Shown piece by piece: positions 8,843 through 17,600 of a stretch of DNA of 53,386 bases. Numbering within the stretch: position 1 is the stretch's first letter; each line of letters opens with the position of its first letter. Where the stretch lies: the NCBI RefSeq assembly GCF_913062725.1, contig NZ_CAJXWY010000026.1:1-53386 (forward strand), given 5' to 3'. This stretch comes from an uncultured Thiohalocapsa sp. GTDB lineage: Bacteria; Pseudomonadota; Gammaproteobacteria; Chromatiales; Chromatiaceae. Under the pieces are notes generated by a model. That model saw only the letters and a program-made list of their open reading frames with translations. It was not told the DNA's origin and did not search any database. The translations under genes were made by a program, and so were the position numbers.

Positions 8843-10813
8843 TCAGGTCGTGGCGGTGGACCCGGCTGGGCCCGCCGCTTTCCCCATCGCGCTCGAGGGG
8901 CCATCGCCCGGGCCAGAGCCCAGGCGCTGGCGGGCGAGCACCGCCAGCAGTGCGTCATGAAACGCCAGCTCCAGCTGCCGGGTGCGTGTTGCGCTGTCGA
9001 ACAGCGGCGATGACGGCACCTGCTCGGCGAGAAACGTCCGCAGCTTCTCCAGCTCGCTTGGCTTGCGCAGCAGCCCAATGGTGAAATTCACATAAGCCTG
9101 CACCGTCGGCTGCACCAGCACGCCCAGCCCGGCGGCATGCAGCAGGCTGCCGCTGACGCGACCGGCGAAATTCGAGCCCTCCAGCGACACCACCGGCACG
9201 CCGGCATACAGCGCATCGGTGGTGGAGGTGTGGCCGCCGTAGGGCCATGGGTCCAGCATCAGATCACACACCTGCAGCCGCGCCAGATGTTGCGCATAGG
9301 GCAAGCGCGGGGCGGCGCGTACCCGGGCGATGTCGACGCCGTAGCGGTGTGCCAGCGCCCCCAGATGTGCCCGCGCCACCGGCCCCGGGTCCAACAGCCA
9401 CAACAGGGTGTTGGGCACGGCGATGAGGATCTGCATCCAGGCGTGCCACACCTCTCCGTGCACCTTGTTGATGGCATTGAACATGCCCAGCACCCGCCAA
9501 TCATCGCCGCCGGGCAGCCCCACCGCCTCGCGGCTGGGCCTGGCGGGCTTGGTGAGGGCCGCATGGTCGTTGGGCTGATAGGTGGGCGTCAGGTAGATCA
9601 GGCGCTCTGGATACTGCGCCGCCGCCGGCGCCGGCACGCAATAACGGTCCGCCACCAAATAATCCACCACCCGGCCGCCGACACTGCCGGGCCAGCCCAG
9701 GTAAGCGATTTGTACCGGCGCCGGCCGATGGCCGAGGATGCCCAAGCGGGTGGCGCGCGTCGGCCCGTTCAGCTCCACCAGCACATCGATCTTGTGCGCG
9801 CGGATCAAGGCCGCCGCATCGCGGTCGCTCAGCGTCGCCAGGGCATGGACATGATCACAATGGGATTCCAGCTCGCGGCGGATCGCCGAGCCGTCGTCCC
9901 AGCCGCTGCACAGCAGATGCACCTCGAACTTCGTGCGGTCGTGATGGCGCAGGATGCCGTTGATCAACACCGCGGTGGGATGATCGCGGAAGTCGCTCGA
10001 CAGGTAGCCCACCCGCAGGCGCCGTCCCAACAGCAACTCCGGCGCCGGCGCCCTGGCTTGCGCCGGGGCGCGGATATGGCGCTGCGACCAGGTGGCCGTC
10101 ACCTTGAGGTTGAGCGCCTCGTCCGCGCACCACAGCAGATGGGTCCGGGGTGACTCATCCACCGCCTCATCCCGCCCATCGGCGTAGGCCGCGCGCAGCT
10201 CCTGGGTCAGCGCCCGCACCCAGCGCCAATCGGCCACCTGCTGGGCGATGTACAGCGCCGTCGAGGTCCAGGCGAGGGGTTGTGACAGCGCCGCGTAGGC
10301 GGCCTTGGCGGTGTCATGCGCCAGCCGATGCTGACCGAAGCGCACCAGCATGTTGGCCGCCATGAGCCGCTGCTCCGGCGTCGCCGTCGTCGCCCGCACC
10401 ACCTGCTGCATCGAGCGCGCCGACGCCTGACGCTCGCCCAGCCGATCCTGCAGCAGACCCACCAGCACCAGCGCGTCGATGGTGTTTGCATCCAGCGCCA
10501 GCGCGCCCTCGGCCAACTCCAGCGCCAGCTTCGGTGTGCTCTGTTGCAGGGCATTGGCCAGGGCCATGACGCGCCAGGCGAGCGAGAGGTCGTCGCGGCC
10601 GTCGGCGGCCATGGCCTCACGCAGCGCGGCGATGGCCGCCTCGGCACCCTCGGTCTGGGCCCGGGCCAGCGCCCGGTCGAGGCCCGCCTTCACGGCGGCA
10701 TCCACGGGCCGCTGCGGCGGCGCGCTCGTCGCCGGCGCTGCGGCTGCGGGCGGCGCCGGGCGCGGTTCGGGCGCCGCCGCCCGGGTCTGTTTGCGCGTCT
10801 TGTGGGCGCTCAT
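8843..10813 (-). CDS. SPINDLY-type O-GlcNAc transferase-like glycosyltransferase (GT41) with TPR
   Basis: A 656-aa protein of the OGT/SPINDLY class, which in characterised members transfers a sugar (GlcNAc or fucose) to Ser/Thr of proteins. After a low-complexity N terminus (residues 1-35, Ala/Pro-rich), helical TPR-like repeats run to about residue 260. The GT-B catalytic part starts at LRVGYLSSDFRDHPTA, followed by VLVELNGPT, PVQIAYLGWPGSVG and the UDP-sugar-side region with LMLDPWPYGGHTSTTDALYAGVPVV, all typical of GT41. It has no signal peptide and is probably cytosolic. It is the last gene of the minus-strand run from exosortase H; an 88-bp gap separates it from the Sel1 lipoprotein gene. 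That context suggests it glycosylates proteins of the same envelope-sorting system, but this is inference. Confidence 0.88.
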   Translation of the reverse strand: MSAHKTRKQTRAAAPEPRPAPPAAAAPATSAPPQRPVDAAVKAGLDRALARAQTEGAEAAIAALREAMAADGRDDLSLAWRVMALANALQQSTPKLALELAEGALALDANTIDALVLVGLLQDRLGERQASARSMQQVVRATTATPEQRLMAANMLVRFGQHRLAHDTAKAAYAALSQPLAWTSTALYIAQQVADWRWVRALTQELRAAYADGRDEAVDESPRTHLLWCADEALNLKVTATWSQRHIRAPAQARAPAPELLLGRRLRVGYLSSDFRDHPTAVLINGILRHHDRTKFEVHLLCSGWDDGSAIRRELESHCDHVHALATLSDRDAAALIRAHKIDVLVELNGPTRATRLGILGHRPAPVQIAYLGWPGSVGGRVVDYLVADRYCVPAPAAAQYPERLIYLTPTYQPNDHAALTKPARPSREAVGLPGGDDWRVLGMFNAINKVHGEVWHAWMQILIAVPNTLLWLLDPGPVARAHLGALAHRYGVDIARVRAAPRLPYAQHLARLQVCDLMLDPWPYGGHTSTTDALYAGVPVVSLEGSNFAGRVSGSLLHAAGLGVLVQPTVQAYVNFTIGLLRKPSELEKLRTFLAEQVPSSPLFDSATRTRQLELAFHDALLAVLARQRLGSGPGDGPSSAMGKAAGPAGSTATT

Positions 10814-10901
10814 GGTCCGGCTTTGGCAAATCGCATCATGGTGTCACCGCTCGACGGCAACAAGGCACAGAAAAGGTCGCACGTCGCCCCGTCGTGGCAT
10901 G

Positions 10902-11504
10902 CTAATCGGACAGGCTGAAGGGCTCGCGCGCCAGCTGCCGGCGCCAGCGCTGGGCCAGCGCCGCATCCCGCTCCAGGCCCAGCTCGCCGTTCTGATAGGC
11001 CGTCGCCAGCCGCTCGATGGCGCGCCGCTCTCCCTGCGCCGCGGCCTGCTCGTACCACGACAGCGCCTGAGCGACGTCCGGCTGCACGCCGTCGCCGGCC
11101 TCGTACGCCTGCGCCAGGCGCAGGGTGGCCGGCCTGAATCCATCCGCGGCCAGTCGCTCCAGCGCCTGCGCACCGGCATCGACGGCATCGGCGTCACGCC
11201 GTCGCGACAACCAGAGCAGGGCGCGGTAGTACCGGGCCCCAACGTCGCCCTGCGCCGCGGCCCGCATGAGCCAGCGCTCGGCGAGCGTCCGGCGCTCGGC
11301 GTTTACCTCGCCCTGCAGATACAGCATCCCCAGCCGGAACTGCGCCGGCGCATACCCGGTGGCGGCCAGATCCTGTAGCTGGGTGAAGGCGGCGGCGCCT
11401 TGATCGTTGTGGAGCATGGCCAGCGCCCGGCGCAAGTCCTGGGGGGCGGCGTCGCAGCCGGCCAGCACAACGACCGTGAGCCCGATCAGGAGGCCGCGAC
11501 TCAT
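10902..11504 (-). CDS. Sel1-repeat lipoprotein
   Basis: The 200-aa product starts with a lipoprotein signal peptide, MSRGLLIGLTVVVLAGC, with lipobox LAGC and acylated Cys17. Sel1-like (TPR-related) repeats follow, for example YAPAQFRLGMLYLQG, GDVGARYYRALLWLS, FRPATLRLAQAYEAGDG and ALSWYEQAAAQGERRAIERLA. It should sit on a membrane facing the periplasm and act in protein-protein contacts. Its ATG overlaps the stop of the upstream membrane-protein gene in an ATGA (4-nt) overlap, which fixes this start although the frame stays open further upstream. Translational coupling to the exosortase operon is likely. Confidence 0.87.
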   Translation of the reverse strand: MSRGLLIGLTVVVLAGCDAAPQDLRRALAMLHNDQGAAAFTQLQDLAATGYAPAQFRLGMLYLQGEVNAERRTLAERWLMRAAAQGDVGARYYRALLWLSRRRDADAVDAGAQALERLAADGFRPATLRLAQAYEAGDGVQPDVAQALSWYEQAAAQGERRAIERLATAYQNGELGLERDAALAQRWRRQLAREPFSLSD

Positions 11505-12181
11505 GCCCGCCCGTCTCGATGGTCCAGCTCGCCGGCGGCGGCCGGCAGGCGCGAGAGCAGCCCGGTGAAGATCATCGCCCGGATGAACCGACGATTCAGC
11601 ACCGCCCACATCAGCACCGGGCCAAGGGTTGGCAACACCAGCACCCCCAGCTGCCGGCCGACGCCGATGAGATGGAACTGCCAGCCTGGGTAGGGCAGGG
11701 CGAGCACATGCACCGATGGGGGCGTCACGGTGAGCGCCGGCTGGTGATTGATGACCACCGCCAACTGGAAGTGGAAGGCGAGCAGCGCCATCAGCAACAC
11801 CAACGGCAGGATGCCGAGCACGGAGCCGGCGAGCAACTGGCGCAGGCGCCGGCGCAGGGGTAAGTCGCCGGGGGTCGCCAGCACCAGGCCCCAAAAGAGT
11901 GCGAATGCCGCCGTGAAGCGTCGCGGGCCCAGTGGGATGGCCGCGCTCTGCAGCGGCTGCTCCAGCAGCGGCAGGGTGGTGACCACCAGCCAGGCGTTGC
12001 CGTTCACCTCCACCGCCGGCCCCCACTGGGGCCAGATCAGTTGCAGCAGCCATGCGAAGGCGGGCGCCATCCCCGGGACCAGCAGCGGTGCAGCGAGAAA
12101 CCACCACACCACCAGGGCCGCCGGCATGGCGACCAGCAGCCCGAGCCCGAAGCGGCGGAGATTAGCGGGGCGCCGGATCAC
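11501..12181 (-). CDS. Exosortase H-associated membrane protein
   Basis: A 226-aa integral membrane protein with hydrophobic segments near residues 10-32, 85-103, 115-138 and 175-200. A periplasmic stretch between the first two segments contains a WxxV pattern (NGNAWLVVTTLPLL). I recognise it mainly by context: it overlaps xrtH by 20 bp and is followed in ATGA overlap by the Sel1 lipoprotein. Membrane proteins of this size and layout accompany exosortase H in IPTLxxWG-CTERM systems. A role as sorting-complex partner is inferred; no catalytic motif is visible. Confidence 0.72.
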   Translation of the reverse strand: MIRRPANLRRFGLGLLVAMPAALVVWWFLAAPLLVPGMAPAFAWLLQLIWPQWGPAVEVNGNAWLVVTTLPLLEQPLQSAAIPLGPRRFTAAFALFWGLVLATPGDLPLRRRLRQLLAGSVLGILPLVLLMALLAFHFQLAVVINHQPALTVTPPSVHVLALPYPGWQFHLIGVGRQLGVLVLPTLGPVLMWAVLNRRFIRAMIFTGLLSRLPAAAGELDHRDGRA

Positions 12182-12662
12182 GCCGGTCGTCGGCCAGGGG
12201 CATCCAGTGCAGCCACGCTAGGAAGATGAGCAGAATGTCCAGCATGATCAGCGCATCCCACAGGTACCAGTGCACCCAATCGAACCACTCCGGCTTCCAG
12301 GCGCCCAGGTAGAGCAGGCTGACGATGCGCAGGATGTTCACCGAGTGCACCGCCAGGAATCCAACGCCCATGCCAATCAGCCGGTAACGCAGGGGTGCCG
12401 GGAACGCCAGGATGGCCGCCCACATCAGCAGCGTTGCCTCCACGCCGTTGCACATGTCCAGCACCTGCACCGCAAAGTCGGGCAGCGCCAGCACGTTGTT
12501 GGTCACCACCGCGTTACCGCCCCAGGCCTGGATCAGCCAGCCCGAGAGGTGGGTGATGCCGATGGTGAAGGGCCCCACCAGGTACTCGCGTACCGCCGGC
12601 AGGTAGGCGACGGCGAACATCACGCCGAGGATGACAGGAAACAAAATGGCGAAGCGCTTCAC
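12162..12662 (-). CDS. xrtH: Exosortase H (archaeo/exosortase family)
   Basis: A 166-aa membrane transpeptidase-like protein expected to cleave and sort proteins carrying a C-terminal IPTLxxWG-CTERM tail at the inner membrane. The compact length fits the XrtH class. The exosortase catalytic residues are all present: Cys71 in DMCNGVEA, Arg112 in VNILRIVSL and His131 in DWVHWYLWD, each beside a transmembrane helix. The start is GTG at 12662, preceded by GGAGGG about 8 nt upstream. It overlaps the next gene by 20 bp. A small reading frame upstream ends in a GTGA overlap with this start. No protein with an IPTLxxWG tail is encoded in this window, so its substrates must lie elsewhere. Confidence 0.85.
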   Translation of the reverse strand: MKRFAILFPVILGVMFAVAYLPAVREYLVGPFTIGITHLSGWLIQAWGGNAVVTNNVLALPDFAVQVLDMCNGVEATLLMWAAILAFPAPLRYRLIGMGVGFLAVHSVNILRIVSLLYLGAWKPEWFDWVHWYLWDALIMLDILLIFLAWLHWMPLADDRRDPAPR

Positions 12663-12934
12663 CGCTGTAGCCCTCCAACATGCGCTGGGCGAGTCCGAAC
12701 CTTAAGGGAAATCAAGCGTAAGATCAGCAGGGTCAAGGAGTGTGTCGCCCGTGGCCGCGCCGATACGTCCGCTAGGATACCCAAAGCGTCGCGGAAAGAG
12801 AAATCCCCGGTACATCTGCTGACACCCGAAGATCCGAGTGCTTTTCCCAACTGTGGCCGAAGCCGCAATGCCCCCGCCAGTCCGCGCGTCGGGCGGACCT
12901 GCTCTGCGCCGAATTTGTGCACGGTTGCAGTCAT
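12659..12934 (-). CDS. Possible small leader ORF upstream of xrtH
   Basis: A 91-codon frame starting at ATG 12934 and ending in TGA that overlaps the GTG of xrtH by 4 nt (GTGA). The product is basic, with one mildly hydrophobic stretch (SLTLLILRLISL) and no recognised domain. The stop/start overlap is the only reason to list it; such an arrangement often means translational coupling. The frame may equally be open by chance in GC-rich DNA. Confidence 0.22.
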   Translation of the reverse strand: MTATVHKFGAEQVRPTRGLAGALRLRPQLGKALGSSGVSRCTGDFSFRDALGILADVSARPRATHSLTLLILRLISLKVRTRPAHVGGLQR

Positions 12935-12955
12935 ATCAGTGTGGTAATCTCCGCG

Positions 12956-12988
12956 GTAATAACGTCAGGGTTTAGCTGACGTCGTTAC
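12956..12988. promoter_or_regulatory. 13-bp inverted repeat upstream of the exosortase operon
   Basis: GTAATAACGTCAG (12956-12968) and CTGACGTCGTTAC (12976-12988) are inverted copies matching at 11 of 13 positions around a 7-nt spacer. The inner 7 bp, ACGTCAG/CTGACGT, are perfect. Its location about 300 bp upstream of xrtH, in locally AT-richer DNA, suits an operator or a stem-loop at the edge of the inserted region. No regulator is identified. Confidence 0.4.
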
Positions 12989-13469
12989 GGTCTTCAAGTG
13001 TGATGCCGGCCGTTAGAGCACGAAACGTATCTGAGGCGGGGCTGCATCAAGGCCGCCCGCCGACGCTGTGTTGGCTGTTGATGCCGCGACCGTCCTAGCC
13101 CTGCAGGCGTGATGTTCGGTGCGTCACGCGCACGGCCACCGACATAACATCCATCAAAATTTAGGCTCCAACTTGGCGAAGACGCCGTTGCGCCCTATCA
13201 AACGAGCTGGCAGGCCGACACGCTCGGCGAGCACATCGCCACCGCCGCGGGCCCGACCGGGCGCCGCGCACGCGCCCGCACCCCGGGGCGGGGCGTCGCA
13301 GGCGCTGCCATAGCCGGGCAGGTCGCCGGTGCGCGCACCCCAGAGCGCCCGGCGCTCGTGAAGCCATATATTCGGCGGATACCGGCACCGGCGGCCCCAT
13401 GGCGCCCGGGCGCGCGCTCGCAACCGATGCGCGCACGCCGACCGCGGCCGTCGGAGGCCGCCGTGGCCG

Positions 13470-13682
13470 ATGGCGGCTGGCAGCTGGCCTCCTTGCTCGG
13501 CGGCGTTGGCGGGCGACGCCGCCCCGGCGGCCCACGGCGCCGATCAGGGCCCGTGGGAGTCTGATACCTTCGCCGAGGACGCCAAGCTCTCCCTGGGACT
13601 GCTCGCCGACGGCGTCGCCTCCACCTACGAGCCGCGCGCACGTTTCATGCTCACCGGCGGCTTCACCGCCGCCTACTGCTGA
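13470..13682 (+). other. Small unassigned reading frame (possible gene remnant)
   Basis: A 70-codon frame whose second half (GPWESDTFAEDAKLSLG, GLLADGVASTYEPRA, FMLTGGFTAAYC) has protein-like composition, while the first half is poor. It has no clear ribosome-binding site and matches no family I recognise. It lies in the gene-poor stretch next to a truncated transposase and is most likely a fragment of a disrupted gene. The rest of 12990-13820 shows no convincing gene. Confidence 0.2.
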
Positions 13683-13824
13683 CTTGGCGGACAGGGCGTG
13701 GTGACTACCCATATTCGTGTGGTACCGCAGCCTGCGTATCGTCCGGATAATGGCGCCTGCTTCGCGGCACTGAGCGTCATGAGAAGCGCTGAGGTTCGCG
13801 CCAGTCATCCGATAACCGCACGGC

Positions 13825-14154
13825 ATGCAGCATGAGACCACCCGCAAGCAAGCGAAATTGCGGCTCAGCGGGTGGGCGGCGCGCGTGAAGCGCCGTTCGG
13901 TGCGTTGCGTCGATGGCTTTCTCAAGACCTTGAATCTCCATCAGGAGGAGATCAGCAACTATGTCCCGGAGCGGTACAACAGCGGCTTTGTCGAGGGCCT
14001 GAACAACAGGATCAAGGTCATCAAGTGTCGCTGCTATGGCCTGCTCAACCGCGACCATCTCTTTCAACGGCGCTATTTGGACCTCTTCGGCTACGCACTC
14101 TGCGGACGACGAAACAACGGGTTAGCGCTGACACCCCTCGGGTCGATGGCGTGA
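13825..14154 (+). pseudogene. Truncated ISL3-family transposase (C-terminal fragment)
   Basis: The 109-residue fragment carries the conserved C-terminal end of ISL3-family DDE transposases: NYVPERYNSGFVEGLNN, then RIKVIKCRCYGLLNRDHLFQRR, then YLDLFGY. The N-terminal zinc-finger/HTH and most of the RNase H-like catalytic domain (about three quarters of a normal ~400-aa protein) are missing upstream, so it cannot be active. No terminal inverted repeats of an intact element were recognised. It marks an old insertion or deletion event between the exosortase operon and the exported DUF11 protein. Confidence 0.85.
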
Positions 14155-14165
14155 TGAACTGTCAT

Positions 14166-14291
14166 GGTATGGACGTTAACCGGTTGAAGTGAAAAGATTA
14201 TTTTGTCACGGGGAATCCCAGAGAGCCCGGTATGGACGTTACCCCATTGAAATACAAGGATTTTCCTTCCATGGGAAAGCCTGGAGAGCCG
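14166..14291. repeat. Two diverged 63-bp tandem repeat units
   Basis: Units starting at 14166 and 14229 both begin GGTATGGACGTTA and keep TTGAA, an A/T-rich block with AAGGATT or AAGATT, then a small GGGAA/CCC dyad and GAGAGCC. The period is 63 bp with considerable divergence. The array directly follows the ISL3 remnant and is AT-richer than its surroundings, so it may be part of the element's end or a protein-binding array. Confidence 0.6.
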
Positions 14292-14604
14292 CTGTCCCGT
14301 GGCATCATAGCCGCATGTGCGGATTGCCAGGCGAGACGCCGACGAGGCGCCCATTGTCGTAGTCAGGCGATCGCTGAGTTTGATATCCTTGCACCCTGAG
14401 GGGCCGGTTCGTATCATTGCTACAACGGTCCGGTGACAAAGCCTCGACAGCCACAGCCGGTGAAATCCCAACGAGCAACGTGCAGCCCACCGACACGCAG
14501 CTTGTGCAGCTGGTAGAAGCCGGCACCACCCAGCAGCGAAGCGACACCCTGCGCTTCACCCTTGACATGCAACCCTAGAGAGAGCAGACCCGGAGCATTC
14601 GACC

Positions 14605-17600
14605 ATGACCAGACCTCATCGCACCTCCAACGGTGCCAGCCCTTGGCCGCGTGTACGGTTGGCGGCCGCCATATCGGCCGCGCTGGGCACCGGCGCTACC
14701 CTCAGCACCAACATCTTCGCCGGCGACGTCGTTTGTGAAGACCTGACAGAACCGGCCTGGGGTCGCCCTTATGTGGTGGCCACCAACCCCGATGCCTCCG
14801 ATGCCCTGCAGGAGTTCAGCTTCCGCGGCCTCGACTCCGCCAGTCCGAGCCTGGGCACGGGCCTATCGGACCCAATCAACTCCACGGCTAGCCCATCCGA
14901 CTTTTCCTTCATCCCCGTCATTTCCGACGTCCTGATGGGCGTGGGCGGGTTTGCAGAGCCCACTACCAGCGATGCCGTCGCCATCTACAGCGTGGACGGC
15001 GGCGCCAACTGGTCGCTGGACACCTTTTCGTGGACGCAGTGCGGGCTCGACTCTGACGCCATACCGCCCGTGCTGCGAGATGTCAAGCTCGTTGACCTGT
15101 TCTCCGCCGACCGTGTGTCGACACTCGACGGTCTACCATTGGTATCGGGCGTTGCGGTAGGCGACGACGGCTATGTCGTCGTGGCGGCACTCGCACCCGG
15201 ACTCGATATCCCATTCGACGGTCTTTGTGAGATCTACCAGCTGCCCGGCGCCCCCCGGCTGATGGCAGTGGAAACAGATGACGCCGGCACCGTAGTTCTC
15301 GGTGGCGAAGCCAATGGCGGCGAGCCGTCACTGTGGTGGTCTGGGACCAGTGCTGATGCTCTAAAGCAGGTGATGGGACTCGACGCGTTGGATAACGGCC
15401 GGGTCGAGGGTATTGCCTATGCGCCCAACTTCGAAGAGGAAGGGGGTACCTGGGTCGCCGTGGGTCGGGCGCAGTATCGCAGCCGCACCATCGGCTGGGT
15501 GGCCACCAGCCCCAACGGAGAGAACTGGGCCTTGCAGGCGGGCACCGGAGACACCGACACCAGCCTGCCGGCATTCAACGCCATCACCGTGGGTTATGTG
15601 CTCAAATCAACTGACATCGTCACCGCGGAAACTCCGCCGGAGCCGGTGTGGGTAGCGGTCGGTGACGGTGGCGCCGTTTACACCAGCAGCGACGGCGAGA
15701 GCTGGACGGCGCAAGACAGTGGGGTGGAAGAAGACCTGCGCGGTGTTCACTGGAGTGACGCAACCAGCCTCACCGGCGAATTCATCGCCGTCGGCGATAA
15801 GACAACGGTCATCGTCAGCACCGACGGCCAGACATGGGCGCAACAGGCACCGCCCGTATTCGGCCAGTCGCCCGTGCCCGCTGACCTCTACGACGTGGAT
15901 GTGGCGCTCGACCTGTCCATGCTGGACATTTCGGATGACATAATGCCCGTGCACTACGCCATCCCGCTGACGCCGAGCTTGCGCGCCGTCGCCGTGGGTG
16001 ACGCCGCCAGTAACGTCGACGGCCCAGACTCGATCCAAGCCGGCACCGTGGTGCAGAGCGACTACGACCGGATCTGTGCTGCAAAATTCGCATTCCCAAC
16101 CAGCGATGACTTTGCCCCTTATCAGGAGGGCGAAAACACGCTGGACTACAGTGTGGAGATTACGAATGTCGGCAACTACCCGATCGGTGGCGGCATCACC
16201 GTCACCGATACCCTGCCCGTGGAACTGCAATGGGTTGGTCCGGTCGGCGACAGCATGTCCTGCACCGGTACGGAAGAAAGCGCCGAGGTGAACTGCACCT
16301 TCTTCGAAACGCTTGAGTCGACTGACACCATCTTCGGTGAATTCGAAGCCAAGGCGAACCCGGACTTCCAGTTCTACGACGGCGATACCGTTACCAACAC
16401 GGCCACCGTTACCGCCATCGGGCCTGACGTCTCCTTCGACGTTTCGGAGACCACAGACGTCGTCGTGTCACAGCCCTTGGTGGAGATCAGCAAAAACTGT
16501 GTGCCCGGCATGGCCACCGACGCAACGCAGTGGGAGGCGCTCAAGAGCAGCGCGGTGCAGCCCCAGGGCGGCTTCGTCGATCCGGGCGGTGTCGTCACAT
16601 GCGAGATCACCGTGAATTCGCCTGCACCCGCCTCGGCATCCACCGTCCCGCTCTCGCAGGTGACGGTCACCGAGACCTATCCGCGGAACGCCAGTTTCGT
16701 CGCCGCCAGACCGGCCCCGGACGAAGGCAATAATGTTTGGAACCTCGAGATCGCAGAGGGTGAAACAGCACCGACGATCCTGGTCACACTCAAAGTCGAC
16801 CGCGATCTGGATGGCGGTGATCTGGTGACCAACGAGGTCTCTGCATCCATCGACCAGTGCCCTGAAGACCCGGCCTGCAACGCCAGCGCCGAAGATTCGG
16901 TCACTATCGTCGCATCGACGCTCGATCTCCGTCTTGAGATGACGGATCGCGCTGATCCCGTTGAGGCGGGCTCCCGCGCCATCTACGATGTCCGATGGTT
17001 CAACGGTGCCAGTTCGTCGACGGCCAACGCCACGGAATGTGTTCTGACGGATTCCTATCCCGAGGGATGGTCGTTCGTGGCCTCGCAGCCCCGGCCGGAT
17101 TTCGGCACCACCAACCGGTGGACTCTCGGCAACATCCCGCGCGGCACCGGCGGTTCCGCCACCATCGCCGTGCGGGTTCCGGCGGACGCAGCGGACGGTT
17201 CGGTGGGCACCAACTTCGTCAACCTGAGCTGTGCCGAAGGTGGTGTGACTGCAGAGCAATCCACGCGTGTTGATGGTCTGCCGACGGTCGATCTCGCACT
17301 GCGCATGACCGCCAGCGAAAACACCGTGAAGCCAGGCGATGAGATCACCTACAATGTACGCTGGCGTAACGGCCCGCGGGCAAGCGTCGATGTCACGGAA
17401 TGCACGCTCACCGAGACCTACCCCGAGGGCTGGACACTCGTAAGCGCGGATCCGGCACCTGATGAAGGTACCGACGACACATGGACACTCGGCGACATCG
17501 CTCCGAACACCACGGGGTCTGCGACCATCACCGTGCAGGTTCCTGAAGACGCCGAGCCTGGGTCGACCCGCATCAACAACATCGATCTGCGCTGTAATGA

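Noticed and set aside
10902..12107. Extending the Sel1 lipoprotein to the full 401-codon open frame.
   Set aside because: The upstream part overlaps the membrane-protein gene out of frame; the internal ATG gives a proper lipoprotein signal and an ATGA overlap.
12231..12650. Considered whether the exosortase-like gene could be a diacylglycerol-type or other small membrane protein.
   Set aside because: Cys71, Arg112 and His131 occur in exosortase contexts (DMCNG, NILR, HWYLWD), and the neighbours fit an exosortase H locus.
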